64,000 nucleotides of DNA, taken from positions 3,554,001-3,618,000 of the forward strand of contig CM072336.1 of the NCBI GenBank assembly GCA_036874045.1, read 5' to 3'. The notes beneath the pieces were generated by a model that saw nothing but the letters and a program-made list of their open reading frames with translations, was not told where the DNA came from and did no database searches. Position numbers and translations under genes: made by a program. Within the stretch, counting starts at the first letter, position 1. Every line of letters begins with the position of its first letter. This DNA is from Cymodocea nodosa. Taxonomy: Eukaryota; Streptophyta; Magnoliopsida; Alismatales; Cymodoceaceae. Below are positions 24,861-40,243 of this stretch, one piece after another.

Positions 24861-25726
24861 GAGAGCTTTAGGAAGTGAGAACGAAAAGTTCAAATGTTTG
24901 CTTGTCGTCATCGTAATGGCATTGCAAAGTTTTCATCAGAAAAGGGTAAACAAAGAGAGCGCTTTCAGTTTTCTCCCTCTTGTTCCATCGTTCTCATGAC
25001 CATGATCCTAAGGTACTGCATTCTGAAAGGGCTGAACATGTGTTCATTGCATCTTCTTCTTTTTCTTCAAGCTAAATCAACCTGCAACTAGTTCACTTCA
25101 GCTTATTAACTAAGCCACGCAACCAAGTCATCCGGATACAACTTACATACTTATCAGTAATAAATAAAGGGAAGCACATTGACCAAAATGAATCTCACCG
25201 GAACATGTAAATTTGGGGCTTTGAAATAGTGCAATCCAAGGAAGCAAGGAACATCCATTGAAAATGGATATTGGTAAATTTTATATCCAAGTAAAAGCAC
25301 ATCACAGATACATGTTCTGAGTACAACCATCCTTGCAGATCAAGGTAAAGAATGTCACGTAACTGAACTGGATGATGAGTTGTTGTTTTAACAATGCACT
25401 AGGTTAGCAATTCCACCAACTTATTGCTTGAGATGCATGCGCTCCTTGAGGCACCGAAGAAAGCAGCGCATTTGAAGGCAAATCTTCCAGCTTCCATGAG
25501 TGGAGAAGTTGAGCAACAGAGAAGAAACCATATGATATGGCCAAAAAAAGCAGCTGATAGTCCCCTCTCTCCCTCTCCCCTTCCCCCTCTTCCTCCCCAG
25601 AGAAAATGTCATTTGTATATATACAAACACACCGAGCTTATCGAATGAGTGAGCACACACAGGAAAGCCCTGAAACATTATGCACCATCAGCCTACCTCC
25701 TCATATCAATGGGAATGGGAAATTGG
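24861..25726. other. EXO70 3' flank, no other gene
   Basis: The bases nearest 25726 should be the EXO70 3' UTR on the minus strand. A CT-rich tract lies at 25561-25600. Nothing else coding was recognised. Confidence 0.4.
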
Positions 25727-27730
25727 TTACGTGAGGGTTGGAGAAGTGTGATATTGGGTGGTCACCACACCATTGATCTTGGCATTAGAGAGTGTGGTCT
25801 TGAAACTCATGGACTTGAGAGGCCTCTGAAGAAACAAAGACCCAATCAAAGCCTCCAAGGACTGAGCAGTGTACTTAAGATACTTGCTTGCGCTTGAATC
25901 CTGCTCCACCAAAGGGCCATAGTTCTGCATGTAACTCCTGTACACGGGAACAATGGTTTGTATTGCTAATTGGCACGTCTTCTCCCTCAATTCCTTCTCG
26001 GGGACCACCCAATTCAACTGCTTCTTGTATATCCCATCAAAGGCCTCGTTGAAAGCTTTCAACCTCTTCTTGACGAGATCGCGAGCGGTGGCCCTTCCTC
26101 TAGAGAACAAGGTGAGGCCTTCGCTGCTCAACAATGCCGGAAGCTTTCCCCAGGACTCACGCAGATAGATGGCAGCATAGTAATCCTTGTACTGTTCATG
26201 CTCCTTCAGCCATGCATCCCCCAGCAGCTCCCCCAGCCTTGTCCCCTTCAAATTCTTGTACAAATGCCAGTGAGTGTTCATCATGAACAGGTAGGAAAGG
26301 GTCACGTCCACGTACCTCTTCGACCAAGCCTCCAAATTCTGCTCCAGCGCCTTAACAATATCAAGAATCGCATCCGTCAGAAGCCTCTCCTGGAACTTCT
26401 CCTGCTTCCAACTCCGATGAATGACAAGAACCTGCTTCAACACCGGCCTGTAGTCCTCACCAAGCAATCTATTACAGTAGTCCGTGATGAAACTGACGAG
26501 TTTTGGGACGCCACCGTCGGGAGGCGGTGGCGTACGCCTCTGCAGCTCAACCTGAACCAAGAGCTCCCAGAATATCTCACACGCCCCCTCCACGACTCTC
26601 CTGATGAGATCTCTGGTGAGGCTCTGTATCTCCGCACATGCCTTCCCTCCGAACAAGCGATTGAAGTCCAATCTGAGTTTATCCAGAGACGCAAATATGT
26701 CTAAAAGCTTCAGGAGTTTGATGGGATCCTTCTTGCTCTCGGTGACAGTCTTCCCAAACCGAAGGAAAGCGAGGATTCCGGTGTGAGCAGCCATATCGGC
26801 AAAGCATCCCATCCACACCTCAGGGGGACCGACCCGTTCGAACACGTCGCAGCACAGCTTGTACTCCACCTCGAACAGGTGCCTCACGGCGAACTCAAGG
26901 TGCTCCCCCCACCGTGCAATGTGCCCCTCAATGCTCTCCACGCCATTGAAATCAGAGGTCGAGATCTCAAGGTAGTCCAGATCCAACGCGCGCAGACTCG
27001 CACGCACGTTGGATCCGCGAACGTCGACATAAATCTTGGTGCAATGTTGTAGCCTGTCGTTGGTGGATAACCGATGCAAGATCGCGGTCAGCTTCTGGAT
27101 CACGGTTTCGGGCAGCGGAGAAGGCTCAATCACCTGTGTTTGTTCGGAATCTTGCAAATTCATCGCCAAAGGTGTGGTGTTTTCTGAAAGCAGCCGGCGG
27201 AATTCTGCCTCAAGCCTGTCGAGAGAGGCATCGAGAAGCCCGCCGTCAAGAGACGAGCTCGACTCCTTCAGAATCTGAAGCGAAGACTTCAGGGTCAACA
27301 AGTACCGACGATCCGCGACGGAATGGTCCTCCAGATACTCGACAATGTCGTCGAGCCACTGGATCGCGAGATTGCAGTTGTCCGCAAGAAAGCGGAGCGC
27401 CTCTTCCAGTCTCTGGACGAGCGAAAGATAAGCAGGAAGATCGTACCGTGGGTCAGAGAGAAGCGACGGCTCCAGACCATGGATGGCATCGAAGACTTTG
27501 AGGACGGCAGCGGCAGGGCCCACGGCACGGTCAATGTGTCCCCCGACCGCGACGAGCGCTTCTTTCGGGGCAAGAATGGGACGGACGGCGGCCTGCAGGG
27601 AGGGAAGGCGCTGCTGGATCTCGTCGAGTCGTGGGCCAGCCTTGTCAAGGGCGGAGGACAGTGCGAGAGATTTGTCGAGGCTCGAGCGTAGAGAGCGACG
27701 GGCGGCGAGGATGTGCTCGATCGCGACCAT
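25727..27730 (-). CDS. Exocyst complex subunit EXO70, A-clade type, uninterrupted reading frame
   Basis: EXO70 binds plasma-membrane phosphoinositides and tethers secretory vesicles as part of the exocyst. The 667-residue product starts at the ATG at 27730 (MVAIEHILAARRSLRSSLDK), which matches the A-clade start MAAIEHILAARRSLR. The frame is open 21 codons further up but without a better ATG. The N-terminal part (1-230) is the helical coiled region; the Exo70 domain follows (about 240-645), with VDVRGSNVRASLRALDLDYLE, FMMNTHWHLYKNLKGTRLGELLG and FNEAFDGIYKKQLNWVVPEKELRE. The C-terminus is YHTSPTLT. No intron is needed, unlike what I recall for the multi-exon EXO70A1; this fits a different A-clade paralogue (A2-like) or loss of introns. 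Confidence 0.93.
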   Translation of the reverse strand: MVAIEHILAARRSLRSSLDKSLALSSALDKAGPRLDEIQQRLPSLQAAVRPILAPKEALVAVGGHIDRAVGPAAAVLKVFDAIHGLEPSLLSDPRYDLPAYLSLVQRLEEALRFLADNCNLAIQWLDDIVEYLEDHSVADRRYLLTLKSSLQILKESSSSLDGGLLDASLDRLEAEFRRLLSENTTPLAMNLQDSEQTQVIEPSPLPETVIQKLTAILHRLSTNDRLQHCTKIYVDVRGSNVRASLRALDLDYLEISTSDFNGVESIEGHIARWGEHLEFAVRHLFEVEYKLCCDVFERVGPPEVWMGCFADMAAHTGILAFLRFGKTVTESKKDPIKLLKLLDIFASLDKLRLDFNRLFGGKACAEIQSLTRDLIRRVVEGACEIFWELLVQVELQRRTPPPPDGGVPKLVSFITDYCNRLLGEDYRPVLKQVLVIHRSWKQEKFQERLLTDAILDIVKALEQNLEAWSKRYVDVTLSYLFMMNTHWHLYKNLKGTRLGELLGDAWLKEHEQYKDYYAAIYLRESWGKLPALLSSEGLTLFSRGRATARDLVKKRLKAFNEAFDGIYKKQLNWVVPEKELREKTCQLAIQTIVPVYRSYMQNYGPLVEQDSSASKYLKYTAQSLEALIGSLFLQRPLKSMSFKTTLSNAKINGVVTTQYHTSPTLT

Positions 27731-27800
27731 GTTCGTCAGCCGGGCAACAAAAGGAAAAGTAAAGAACGGGGGCACGGGACCAAGGAGAGGCAACGATGGC

Positions 27801-27828
27801 AGAGGAGGAGGAGGAGGAGGAGGAGGAG
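27801..27828. repeat. GAG/CTC trinucleotide run in EXO70 leader
   Basis: Eight to nine GAG units on the plus strand, i.e. a CTC run on the sense (minus) strand about 70 bases upstream of the EXO70 ATG. CT-rich runs are common in plant 5' UTRs. Confidence 0.8.
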
Positions 27829-31876
<4,048 letters not shown>

Positions 31877-32122
31877 CAGATGGATGGCGACAAGAAACCT
31901 CCGCAAATCGTTCTACGAACCCATCCGGAAGAGAAAAAGAGGAGGAAGAAGAAGAAGTTGAGGGAAGGAAAGGGAAGTGGGGAGAGTTGGGAGGGGGGGG
32001 GTGGAAACCGGAGGAGGAGAAGGGGAAGCGAGGGACGGAACAAGGGGTGGGGGTGGTATACTTGGGGTTTGGTGGGGGCAGTGAGGAGACTGGGAGTAGA
32101 AAAAAGGGGGGATTCGGATTCG

Positions 32123-33176
32123 AGTCAAAGGGGGAGTTCGGATCCGACGGTTGCGACGAGGCCGTCGTTCCCTTTTGTTTATTTCTGATGGGAACTGGAG
32201 TCGTCTCGGACTTCCACGGATTAGGTGGCGGGAAGGTGCGTCAGATCACCTTGACTCTTCTTTTTCTTCAGGAGAAAAAACAATAGAAAGCAAGACTTCC
32301 TTCCAGCCCCCGGACGAAGAAAACTATGGACTGGACATTGCGTAACCGCCACCGATCTTATTATTATTATTTGCGCGTACCGCCAGCGATATTATTGTCA
32401 CTTCGGTTCTACGCTTCCCCCGTCGTCTATTTTTTTCTTGAAATTTTTTCATATTTAATTTCTTGATTTTAATTTTTTATAAAAGTTAAATAATACAATT
32501 GGTTGCGGTTGTTTTCCTGATTCCTGTGGACGGACAAGGAAATCGGATTTCAGTTCTACACTTCTACATTTTAAAATTAAACCAAATTGGGTAGGCATGA
32601 CATGGCCACGTACTTGCCGTTTGCATTTAAATCCTAAAACCAACCTTTTCTTCCCACTTTTTTTTTTTTTTTGACAATGAAAATGCTTTTCCTGTGATTG
32701 CCAGAGATTCTCCAAGAAAAAATTTCTCTTCTTCTATTATTTAAATTTTTTTCCTACGCATTTATTACTAATATGTGCAAGGCGGCACCGGCAAAGTGTT
32801 CGTGAACACGTGGGGACGGAAGCCTACATTTCATGTTCCACCTGGAAATCATACTCACAGATACATTCGTTAATCGCCTGTGGAAGTGTGGATGGACGGC
32901 TGCCACCGATGACCGCTTTGTTTGATTGAAAGGAAGGTCGCCGGCTACGACGCCCTCGGACTTCGTTGCTTGGTCCTTGGGGGGAGAGGGGAACGGTTGA
33001 CCGAACGGCGACCGCCAGGGTTTTGCGGAGGGAGGAGGAGTGCGTGTGCGTCTGATCGAGCGGAGATCCGACGACGGCCGGGACGCCAAGTGACGGTTGA
33101 CCAAACATCGCGGTTTCACGAGAGAAGCGGAGCAGCAGCGGTTGAGCGGAACGTGTGAACTGCGCGCGTGGTTGAC
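32123..33176. promoter_or_regulatory. W-box cluster upstream of the WRKY gene
   Basis: WRKY-binding cores lie at 32123-32128 (AGTCAA, i.e. TTGACT on the minus strand), 32251-32256 (TTGACT), 32997-33002 (TTGACC), 33097-33102 (TTGACC) and 33172-33176 (TTGAC). They fall 250-1300 bases upstream of the WRKY ATG. Self- or cross-regulation by WRKY factors is common in this family; here it is inferred from the sites only. Confidence 0.5.
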
Positions 33177-33239
33177 GTGAGAACGTGGGTTTGATGCTTC
33201 TCTTCTCCAGTTCTCCCCTACGTGCCCGCTTGAGTAATC

Positions 33240-35282
33240 ACCCACGAAACCCTTAACAAGAAAAAAATTAACCAACTTCCAAATAACGCTGGAAATTTTG
33301 ATATCTTTCAAACCTCTCTTTATTTACACGAATGAATTATGTTTGCACTCTTTTTTTTCCTTTTCTCAGGCAACCACGGTAAATTTAAGCTACCCTATCG
33401 TATAAAATATGCGACTAATAACATCGTACAACTACACTTCAAAATTAACCGGATAAAGTTGGTTAAATTGTAAGAGGTCAACATTATTATTAAATCATGT
33501 ATCATATATTATAAGATAAATATTTACAACAAAATGTATTTATTGTAAGCACCAACAGTAACATCTTACAATGTATAAGTTCAAAAAACCATGCAGTATG
33601 GGTTTCGTTATTAGATGATAAACACCGTTCTACAATTTTTGCATAACTAGATGATTATTGTGCCTCGAGTTCAATGTTTTCTTTAGAACACCGAAAGATT
33701 CGTAAGTCAAACTTATATATCAAAAAGGCGGAAAACAAAGGTGGCATGGATGGTCAATGTATATGTTGGTGGGTAGATAGATTGACGTTAAAGATTTATT
33801 TATATATATATATAATTAAAATTCCGATGGAATTGAAATTTCACAGAATTAGACGAAAATAAAATTTAAAATATAAATATTTGTGTATGTTCAAAAATTA
33901 AATGAAAATTAAAATTCAAGTATTTATATATAACATGAAATTAAATAAAATTAAAATTTTATATTTATACATGATAACAATATAATATAATTATCTTTAA
34001 TTAATAATATATTATATTCCATTCTTTTTCCTCCTCCACCTTATTCCACGTCCTATTAAGATTTTAAAACTTATAATATTGTACGGTCCACTTTAACTAC
34101 TTCATTTAAATGTAATTCCCCTAACTGCGCTTTCTCTCTCTTCTATTCCCCCGTCGAGTCAGTCGGTCAGTCCACTCTATAACGTAAAATAAAATTACTA
34201 GACTCCGACAAGCTGTGGCAAATTACAGATTGTCCGCCTCGTTTGCTTCCGACGAATAACGCCACCCTGATTTGAATCCTTGGACGGTAGATCTCAAAAC
34301 GACACAACACGTGTCTACATGGATTTCACGAACGATTGGGTGTGGCACCATGTACGGGGGTGGGCTCGAAGCTGTGCTGTCCGTGTTTAATACGACATAT
34401 TTGTGCTTTATTCCTTTGTTTATTCAACAAATTATAAATTGCACGTGATCCTAGCTGTACAGTGGAGATCAAGATTTCAAGTCTACGGTACCCAAACAAT
34501 TCAAAAGTAATAATAATAATAATAATAATAATAATCAACTATGATATTGCAGATTTGCCATTGGTTTTGCAGTATTTCGACCAATGGAAAAAGGATACTC
34601 AATTACCAATGATTATCTTAAACTTAATGAATACTTAATTTATATATTACCACTGATTGATTGATGGTTGAAATGTGATGGTTTTAAACTAAAGTCACAC
34701 TGCAGTTGTGACAACTTTAATAGAAAATAGTAAAAAATATTCGTTTGTTAAAACGATGTTATTTATGGATTTCAAAATTTTTTATTTTTATGGGTTTTTT
34801 AAAGTATAATTTAATTAATATTTAATGAGTCGTTTATAATTTATGCTAATATTTTAATATTACAAATTATTTTGCACTGTACGGTGACTTTTTGAAAGAT
34901 ACCATTTTAAATAAATATTTAGAAATTATTTTTAAAAATAATCTCTCTATTAAATTATTAATGTTTTTAATTGATAACAATAAATAAAAGTTGGATGTCC
35001 AACATAAAATCTCAATATTCCTTTCTCCATGCATTCTTTCTATTTTTTTTCATTTTATTTTATTTTATTTTTATTTCTCTTTTGATTTCAATGAATTTCT
35101 TTCTCGATTACTTCTTGTCTTTTTTTATATCTTCATTTCTCCTTTCCCTTTTCATCATTTTTTTCTTTTTTATCATTTCACCCCTCATTTCCACTACCTT
35201 ATCCATTTTTCTATGATCTTTTATTATTTTATTTATTCCTTCTTCCATTAGATGCTCCTTTTCTTCCTTAACATTGTAAATG
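33240..35282. other. AT-rich spacer, no gene
   Basis: Holds a (TAA)n microsatellite at 34508-34535 and a pyrimidine-rich stretch at 35035-35260. A CpG-rich island just before it (32780-33230) has open frames on both strands but no family match. Confidence 0.4.
34508..34535. repeat. (TAA)n microsatellite
   Basis: About nine perfect TAA units. Confidence 0.9.
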
Positions 35283-35393
35283 AGGGTTTGGGTGGCAATG
35301 ATTCCAATCTATCATTAAGACACTAGAGATTGTTGTGTATGCATTGAGAAATGATTTTACCTTGAGGTAGAATTAACTTGTAAGCAATGGATC

Positions 35394-37357
35394 TGTTTAG
35401 AATGAAAAAGTGCATATTATTAACGGTTAAATGATGATTAATTACATAATATTTAGCTTATCATATGAGAATTAAAATATTATGTTATAAGTACACTATT
35501 ATATGCTTTAATTGAAGAATCTGCTTAATTTTAAGGAATTAATGTTAATTTAGTACATTTATGAATTGTCGGTAAGTTGCAGGGTGTGAAATTCTTAAGT
35601 ATTTGAATTTTCTGATATTTCGGATAATTATGTTTAAATTGCCGAACAGTTATGTTTAGAGAGAATATTTTATTATTTCCAGATGTACACGTGTCGAAAG
35701 CTAGTAGATTTACTTAAGTTATAACTCATTAAGTTAGCATAACTGTACGTGTTGAGTTACATGAATATACACTAAGGTAACGCGTTATGTTAGCGGCTTA
35801 TTTCTTTATTGCATGTATTTTATGCACGTGTTGAATTTAAATGCTTTAGAATATCACGTGAGATGTTCATGTTTAACTCGTTAAGTTAGTATAACTGCAT
35901 GCGTTGAGTTACATGAATACACACTAAGGTAACGCGTTAGGTTAGCGGCTTATTTCTTTATTGCATGTATTTTATAATTATTTTCTAAAATGCCACTATA
36001 GCGGTTGCAGGAACAGATAATTGGAAGGAAAAACTACATTTGCACGTATCACGCAAGAATTCAATCGCGCATGGACAAGGAAGCATCGCCGTTGATCTGA
36101 AGGAAGGAAATCCAACTGATCATTCAAGCAGAAGCAGTTACTATTGAAGAAATATAAAAGAAAAGAAGAAAAAAAGAAGAAAGGGTGATCGATGGACGAC
36201 CAGTGTATACAGAGGAGGAGCACTGAGCTTTCTGCAGACAGTATCAGCGATTCTCCGAAGTATCACACCAACCATCGTATCACCACCATAATCACCAATC
36301 ATCGGAGATCTGTGAGGATACTTGCCTGATGTCAGGTCGATTCCGAGCCAAACATAGTGCCTGACAACCACTATGAGGAGTGATCGCGTCGCGAGAAGGG
36401 AAGACATTTTCACTAAGCGCCGACTCATATTTTAGGAGATCGTAAAGCTTTTAGCCTTGGCTTCGGGTTGATGCCTGTATGCTGAAGAGGAAATCATATT
36501 GCAATTCTGGACTCGCGATTCTATAGGGAGAGGAGACAGAATTGTAAGTGGTTTAATTTTCAGTGGTGTAATCGTGTTGCAAGTAGTGTCGGAAGTATTT
36601 ACTGTCAAGTGAGATTACTTTACATTTCACCTTTCGCCTATTTCCATGTTCACATCAAAACAAAAATACCAAAAACAAATTATCTTTGTTTGTATGTTGT
36701 ATTTGAGTGTTGTATTATTTGTGTTGTATCGTGATTAATGTTATCTGTATCAGTTTTATAATTGTTTTATGTTAGTTTTAATTTTACAGTTTACTTAAAT
36801 TTGTTCACACAAAAAAACTTAAAGATTTTAATGTTAACTGTTTGAATCATCTGAATGTTAGTATTGCTTAATGATAAATCCAATGTTAACTAGCATTAAA
36901 AAGCTTAATTGATGTTATTTACAATCTGTGGAATCGCCCAATGGTTGGCGGAATTCCTCTGTAAATAACAGTATTATAAAGAAGAGACAGGCTCGTGGAG
37001 TTAACTTAAGTCCACAAGGATAGTCCGTTGAGTTAGCCATAACTCAACGAACTTAGTCTGTTTAGTTAACTGTAACTCAAGGGAGTGCTTATTGAATATA
37101 AATTTGAATTGTTCATAATCAAACATTTCTTAAATTCGTCAGCAATTCCCTGTGGGATCGACCTGTACTTGCACACTGATACAATAGACGCTGTGCACTT
37201 GCAGTTAAAGTACAAATTGGAATTAATATCTAAATTGTATTAAATGTTGTTTGTTTACTTCTAAAAGAAAGAATAAGCATAAAGATAAATTAACTAAGTA
37301 AAAAATAGAAGTAACAAATCCAAGTTTTTCTAGTGTAGTGTTGGGAAAACCCAAACA
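35394..37357 (+). mobile_element. Solo LTR, family A, forward copy (1964 bp)
   Basis: Begins TGTTTAGAATG and ends CCCAAACA, with ends TG...CA and matching short inverted ends (TGTTT/AAACA). Flanks are GGATC (35389-35393) and GGACC (37358-37362), a 5-bp target duplication with one mismatch. The gypsy integrase reading continues on either side, so this is an insertion. It is the reverse complement of 40244-42054 over its full length. No gag or pol lies inside, hence solo LTR (or a non-coding LTR-like element). Confidence 0.82.
35713..36025. repeat. 152-bp tandem duplication inside the forward solo LTR
   Basis: Copies aligned on AACTC.TTAAGTTAG at 35723 and 35875, each with GTTGAGTTACATGAATA, AAGGTAACGCGTTA and TTATTTCTTTATTGCATG. 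The opposite LTR has one copy. The 153-bp length difference between the two LTRs (1964 and 1811) is explained by this duplication. Confidence 0.88.
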
Positions 37358-38600
37358 GGACCCTATACCTTTTGTAACCTAGAAGGATCCTTGATAGTGA
37401 GCAAACAAATTTTGATTAAGCTTGCATTGAATGGATTGTTGCCAATAACTTTGTAATTTTAGAAAAAACCAATCACCAATTTCAAAGTTTTCATCTCTAC
37501 TTTTTCGATTAGCTTCTTGTTTCATTTTGTTCTGCACCCTATGTAATTGTTGTCTAAGCTTGCATAACATTGCATCTTTGCTTTGCAACTCTTCATCGAT
37601 TGCATCAACCTTAGTGGTAGTTAGAAGATTTGTCAATAATGTTGTGGAGGCCACTCCATACATTACCTTATATGGAGAAATTCCTATAGCATTGTGTACT
37701 AATGTATTGTACTACCATTTGACCTAGGGCAATCATCTCAACCAATCTTTTGGTTGTTGTGATGTAAAACAATGTAAACAAGTCTCCACAGTCTGATTTA
37801 GCACCTCTGATTGTCCATACGTTTAAGGATGATAGGTAGGAGACATTCTCAATTGAGTCCCTTATTGATTCATCAAAGCCTTTCAAAAGTTGCTTGTATA
37901 AATAACAATCCATATGTTTAAGGATGATAGGTAGGAGACATTCTCAATTGAGTCCCTTATTGATTCATCAAAGCCTTTCAGAAGTTGCTTGTATAAATAA
38001 CATCCCAATCACACATGATAGATTTGGGAATTCTATGCAATTTAACCACCATCTTTATAAATAGTTGAACTATACCTTTTGTACTACAATGATGTTTCAA
38101 AGGGAAAAAATGCCCATATTTAAATAACAAATCAACTACCACCATTATAGTTGTCTTTCCTTTAACTTAAGGAAGGCCATCAATAAAATCCATTGCCACA
38201 TTAATCTAATTTCTAATTGGTATTGGTAAGGGTTGTAACAACCTAGCAGACACAATATTGTTTTCTTTGTTGTGTTGACAAACTTTATATTGCTTAAATT
38301 TTTTTTAAAAATTATCTTCCTTGCCCTTCTAGTATAAGCTCACTTTGAATCTTTGTGTTGATTTGTGAAAACCTGCTTGCCCTACTATAGGGGAAGCATG
38401 AAACTCACGAATAAGTGTCTATCTTGCTTCAAGAATGTCTGCCACAACAATTTTACTTTTGTAATACAAAACCCCATCCATCATGCTATATTTCTTTTTA
38501 CTTTGTTTACCTTCATGCCAATCTTGTAACAACTTCTAATAAGGATTTACCACATTTTGTTGCTCCTTGAGTTTATTGAACCATGTTGGCATCACCATTT
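37358..38600 (-). pseudogene. Gypsy integrase region, decayed
   Basis: 37379-37663 encodes QLHRVQNKMKQEANRKSRD, then FEIGDWFFLKLQSYWQQS and LFAHYQGSF: the integrase C-terminal GDxVxLKLQPYRQ and FxxKLxPKFFGPY pattern. The catalytic core upstream (37660-38300 on this strand) is broken by stops. A 95-bp tandem duplication starts at 37821 and 37916 with only a couple of mismatches, so it is recent relative to the element. Integrase inserts the cDNA copy; this one cannot function. Confidence 0.8.
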
Positions 38601-40243
38601 AGATAGCCAAGCACTGTCCTTCTTCACTTAGGAGTTGCTTGGAAAGAGTATTTGCAACCTCATTTACCTAGCCTGATTTATACTTAATTGTATAACCAAA
38701 ACCTAGCAGTTGTGTCAGGCATTTTTCTTGAGCATTTGTGTGAATTTGTTGATCATTTATATATTTCAAACTTAAATGATCAATGTGAATAATAAAAGGT
38801 TGTCCAATGAGTAATGGTGTCCACTTCTTTATTATACAAACTATCTTTAATGAGTAATGGCTTAGAAATATCTAGGAGTGTAAGAACTAGAGTTAATGTT
38901 AATGCTCTCTTAAGCTCCTCAAAAGTTGATTGCTGATCTTCTCTCCAATAGAAATTCCCTTTTTTAACAACTCATTTAAGGGTTGTGCTAATTTCCCAAA
39001 ATCTATTATAAGTCTTCTATAATATCTCATGAGGTCGAAAAAACTTCTAACATATTTCACATCATGCAAAATTGGCTAGTCTACAATTGCTTTAACCTTG
39101 TTGTTCTCCATTATCACCCCATGTTGATAAGTCACATGCCTTAAGTAGGATATTGACTGCACTATAAAAGTGCATTTGAATTTTTTTGCATGTAGTTTAT
39201 TGTTGGCTAACATAGACAACACCTTTTCTAGGTGAATCAAGTGTTCTTTGCTTTTGTTGTACACCAAAATATCATCAAAAAATACTTAAATGAATCTCTT
39301 CAATAAGGGTCTAAAATTTTTTTCATCACTCCTTGGAAAAGTTCTAAAAGCAATTTTTGCAATGTCACTTTCATATATCTGTATTTGGTGATATCTGGAC
39401 CTTAAATCTAGTTTAGAAAACCATGATGCTCTCCCAACTCATCAAGTAATTCATCAGTGATAGACATTGGATATTTAATAATCTATTTGTTTAATTCTCT
39501 ATAATCAATACGCATATGCCTAACTTCTATCTTTTTTCTTGACTGGTAAAACTAGTCATGCAAACTCACTAATACTAGGTCGAATAAATTGCTTCATTAA
39601 ATAATCTTCAATTTGTTTTTCTAATTCTTTTCTCTAAAAATAGTTATATTTATAAGGTTTTACCTTCACTGCTTGGTTTGCATCTTTCATTACAATTTTG
39701 TAATCTTCTAGCTTCTTATCAAGTAGTTTCACTAGTTCTTCAAAGACTTTCTTAAATTTCTACAACATAGTTGTGACTTCTAGATCATTTTCACAAGCCT
39801 CTTGTTATTCCTATTCTTTATGATACTCTTCCCCTTGTACTAACGTGTTAAACCTATTTTTGAGAAATTTTTACTAGTTCTTCGACATTAATAACCTACA
39901 ATTCTTCTGTGGTTCTTCATTTCCAACTAACTCTTTTGTCCCCCATGTTAAATGAACAAATGAGGGTATTGAAGTTTGTAAGAATATCCCCCCATGGTTT
40001 TAGCTAGTGGATACTTATAATGACATCCAAGACTACCTTTACCACACAAAGATCAATAAGAATGACAACTCCTTCCACTTGCATTTTAATTCTAGAACAT
40101 ATGCCTTCACATCTCACATCTCTAAAACCTGATTCCACTTTCAAACCTTATTTGGAAATAATGTCCATTTCAATCTTTTTGTTGTAGAAGGCTTAACAAA
40201 ACTATGGGTACTACCTAAGTCTAGCAAGACCCGTATTTGTTGC
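38601..40243 (-). pseudogene. Gypsy protease, reverse transcriptase and RNase H region, decayed
   Basis: Protease active-site motif LDLGSTHSFV is read at about 40225-40200 on the minus strand. The reverse transcriptase follows: FIRPSISEFA, LPVKKKDRS and a degraded VDYRELNK near 39600-39450, then VYNKSKEHLIHLEKVLSML and LHAKKFKCTFI (39267-39076). Stops occur throughout. The protease reading meets the solo LTR at 40244. Confidence 0.82.

Noticed and set aside
32754-33311. 185-codon open frame upstream of the WRKY gene
   Set aside because: No family similarity, and high GC alone explains the missing stops; treated as promoter region.
36141-36428. Conserved 95-residue frames in both solo LTRs (also 41172-41459)
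   Set aside because: They match because the LTRs are copies of each other; the protein resembles nothing known and no start context or domain supports coding.
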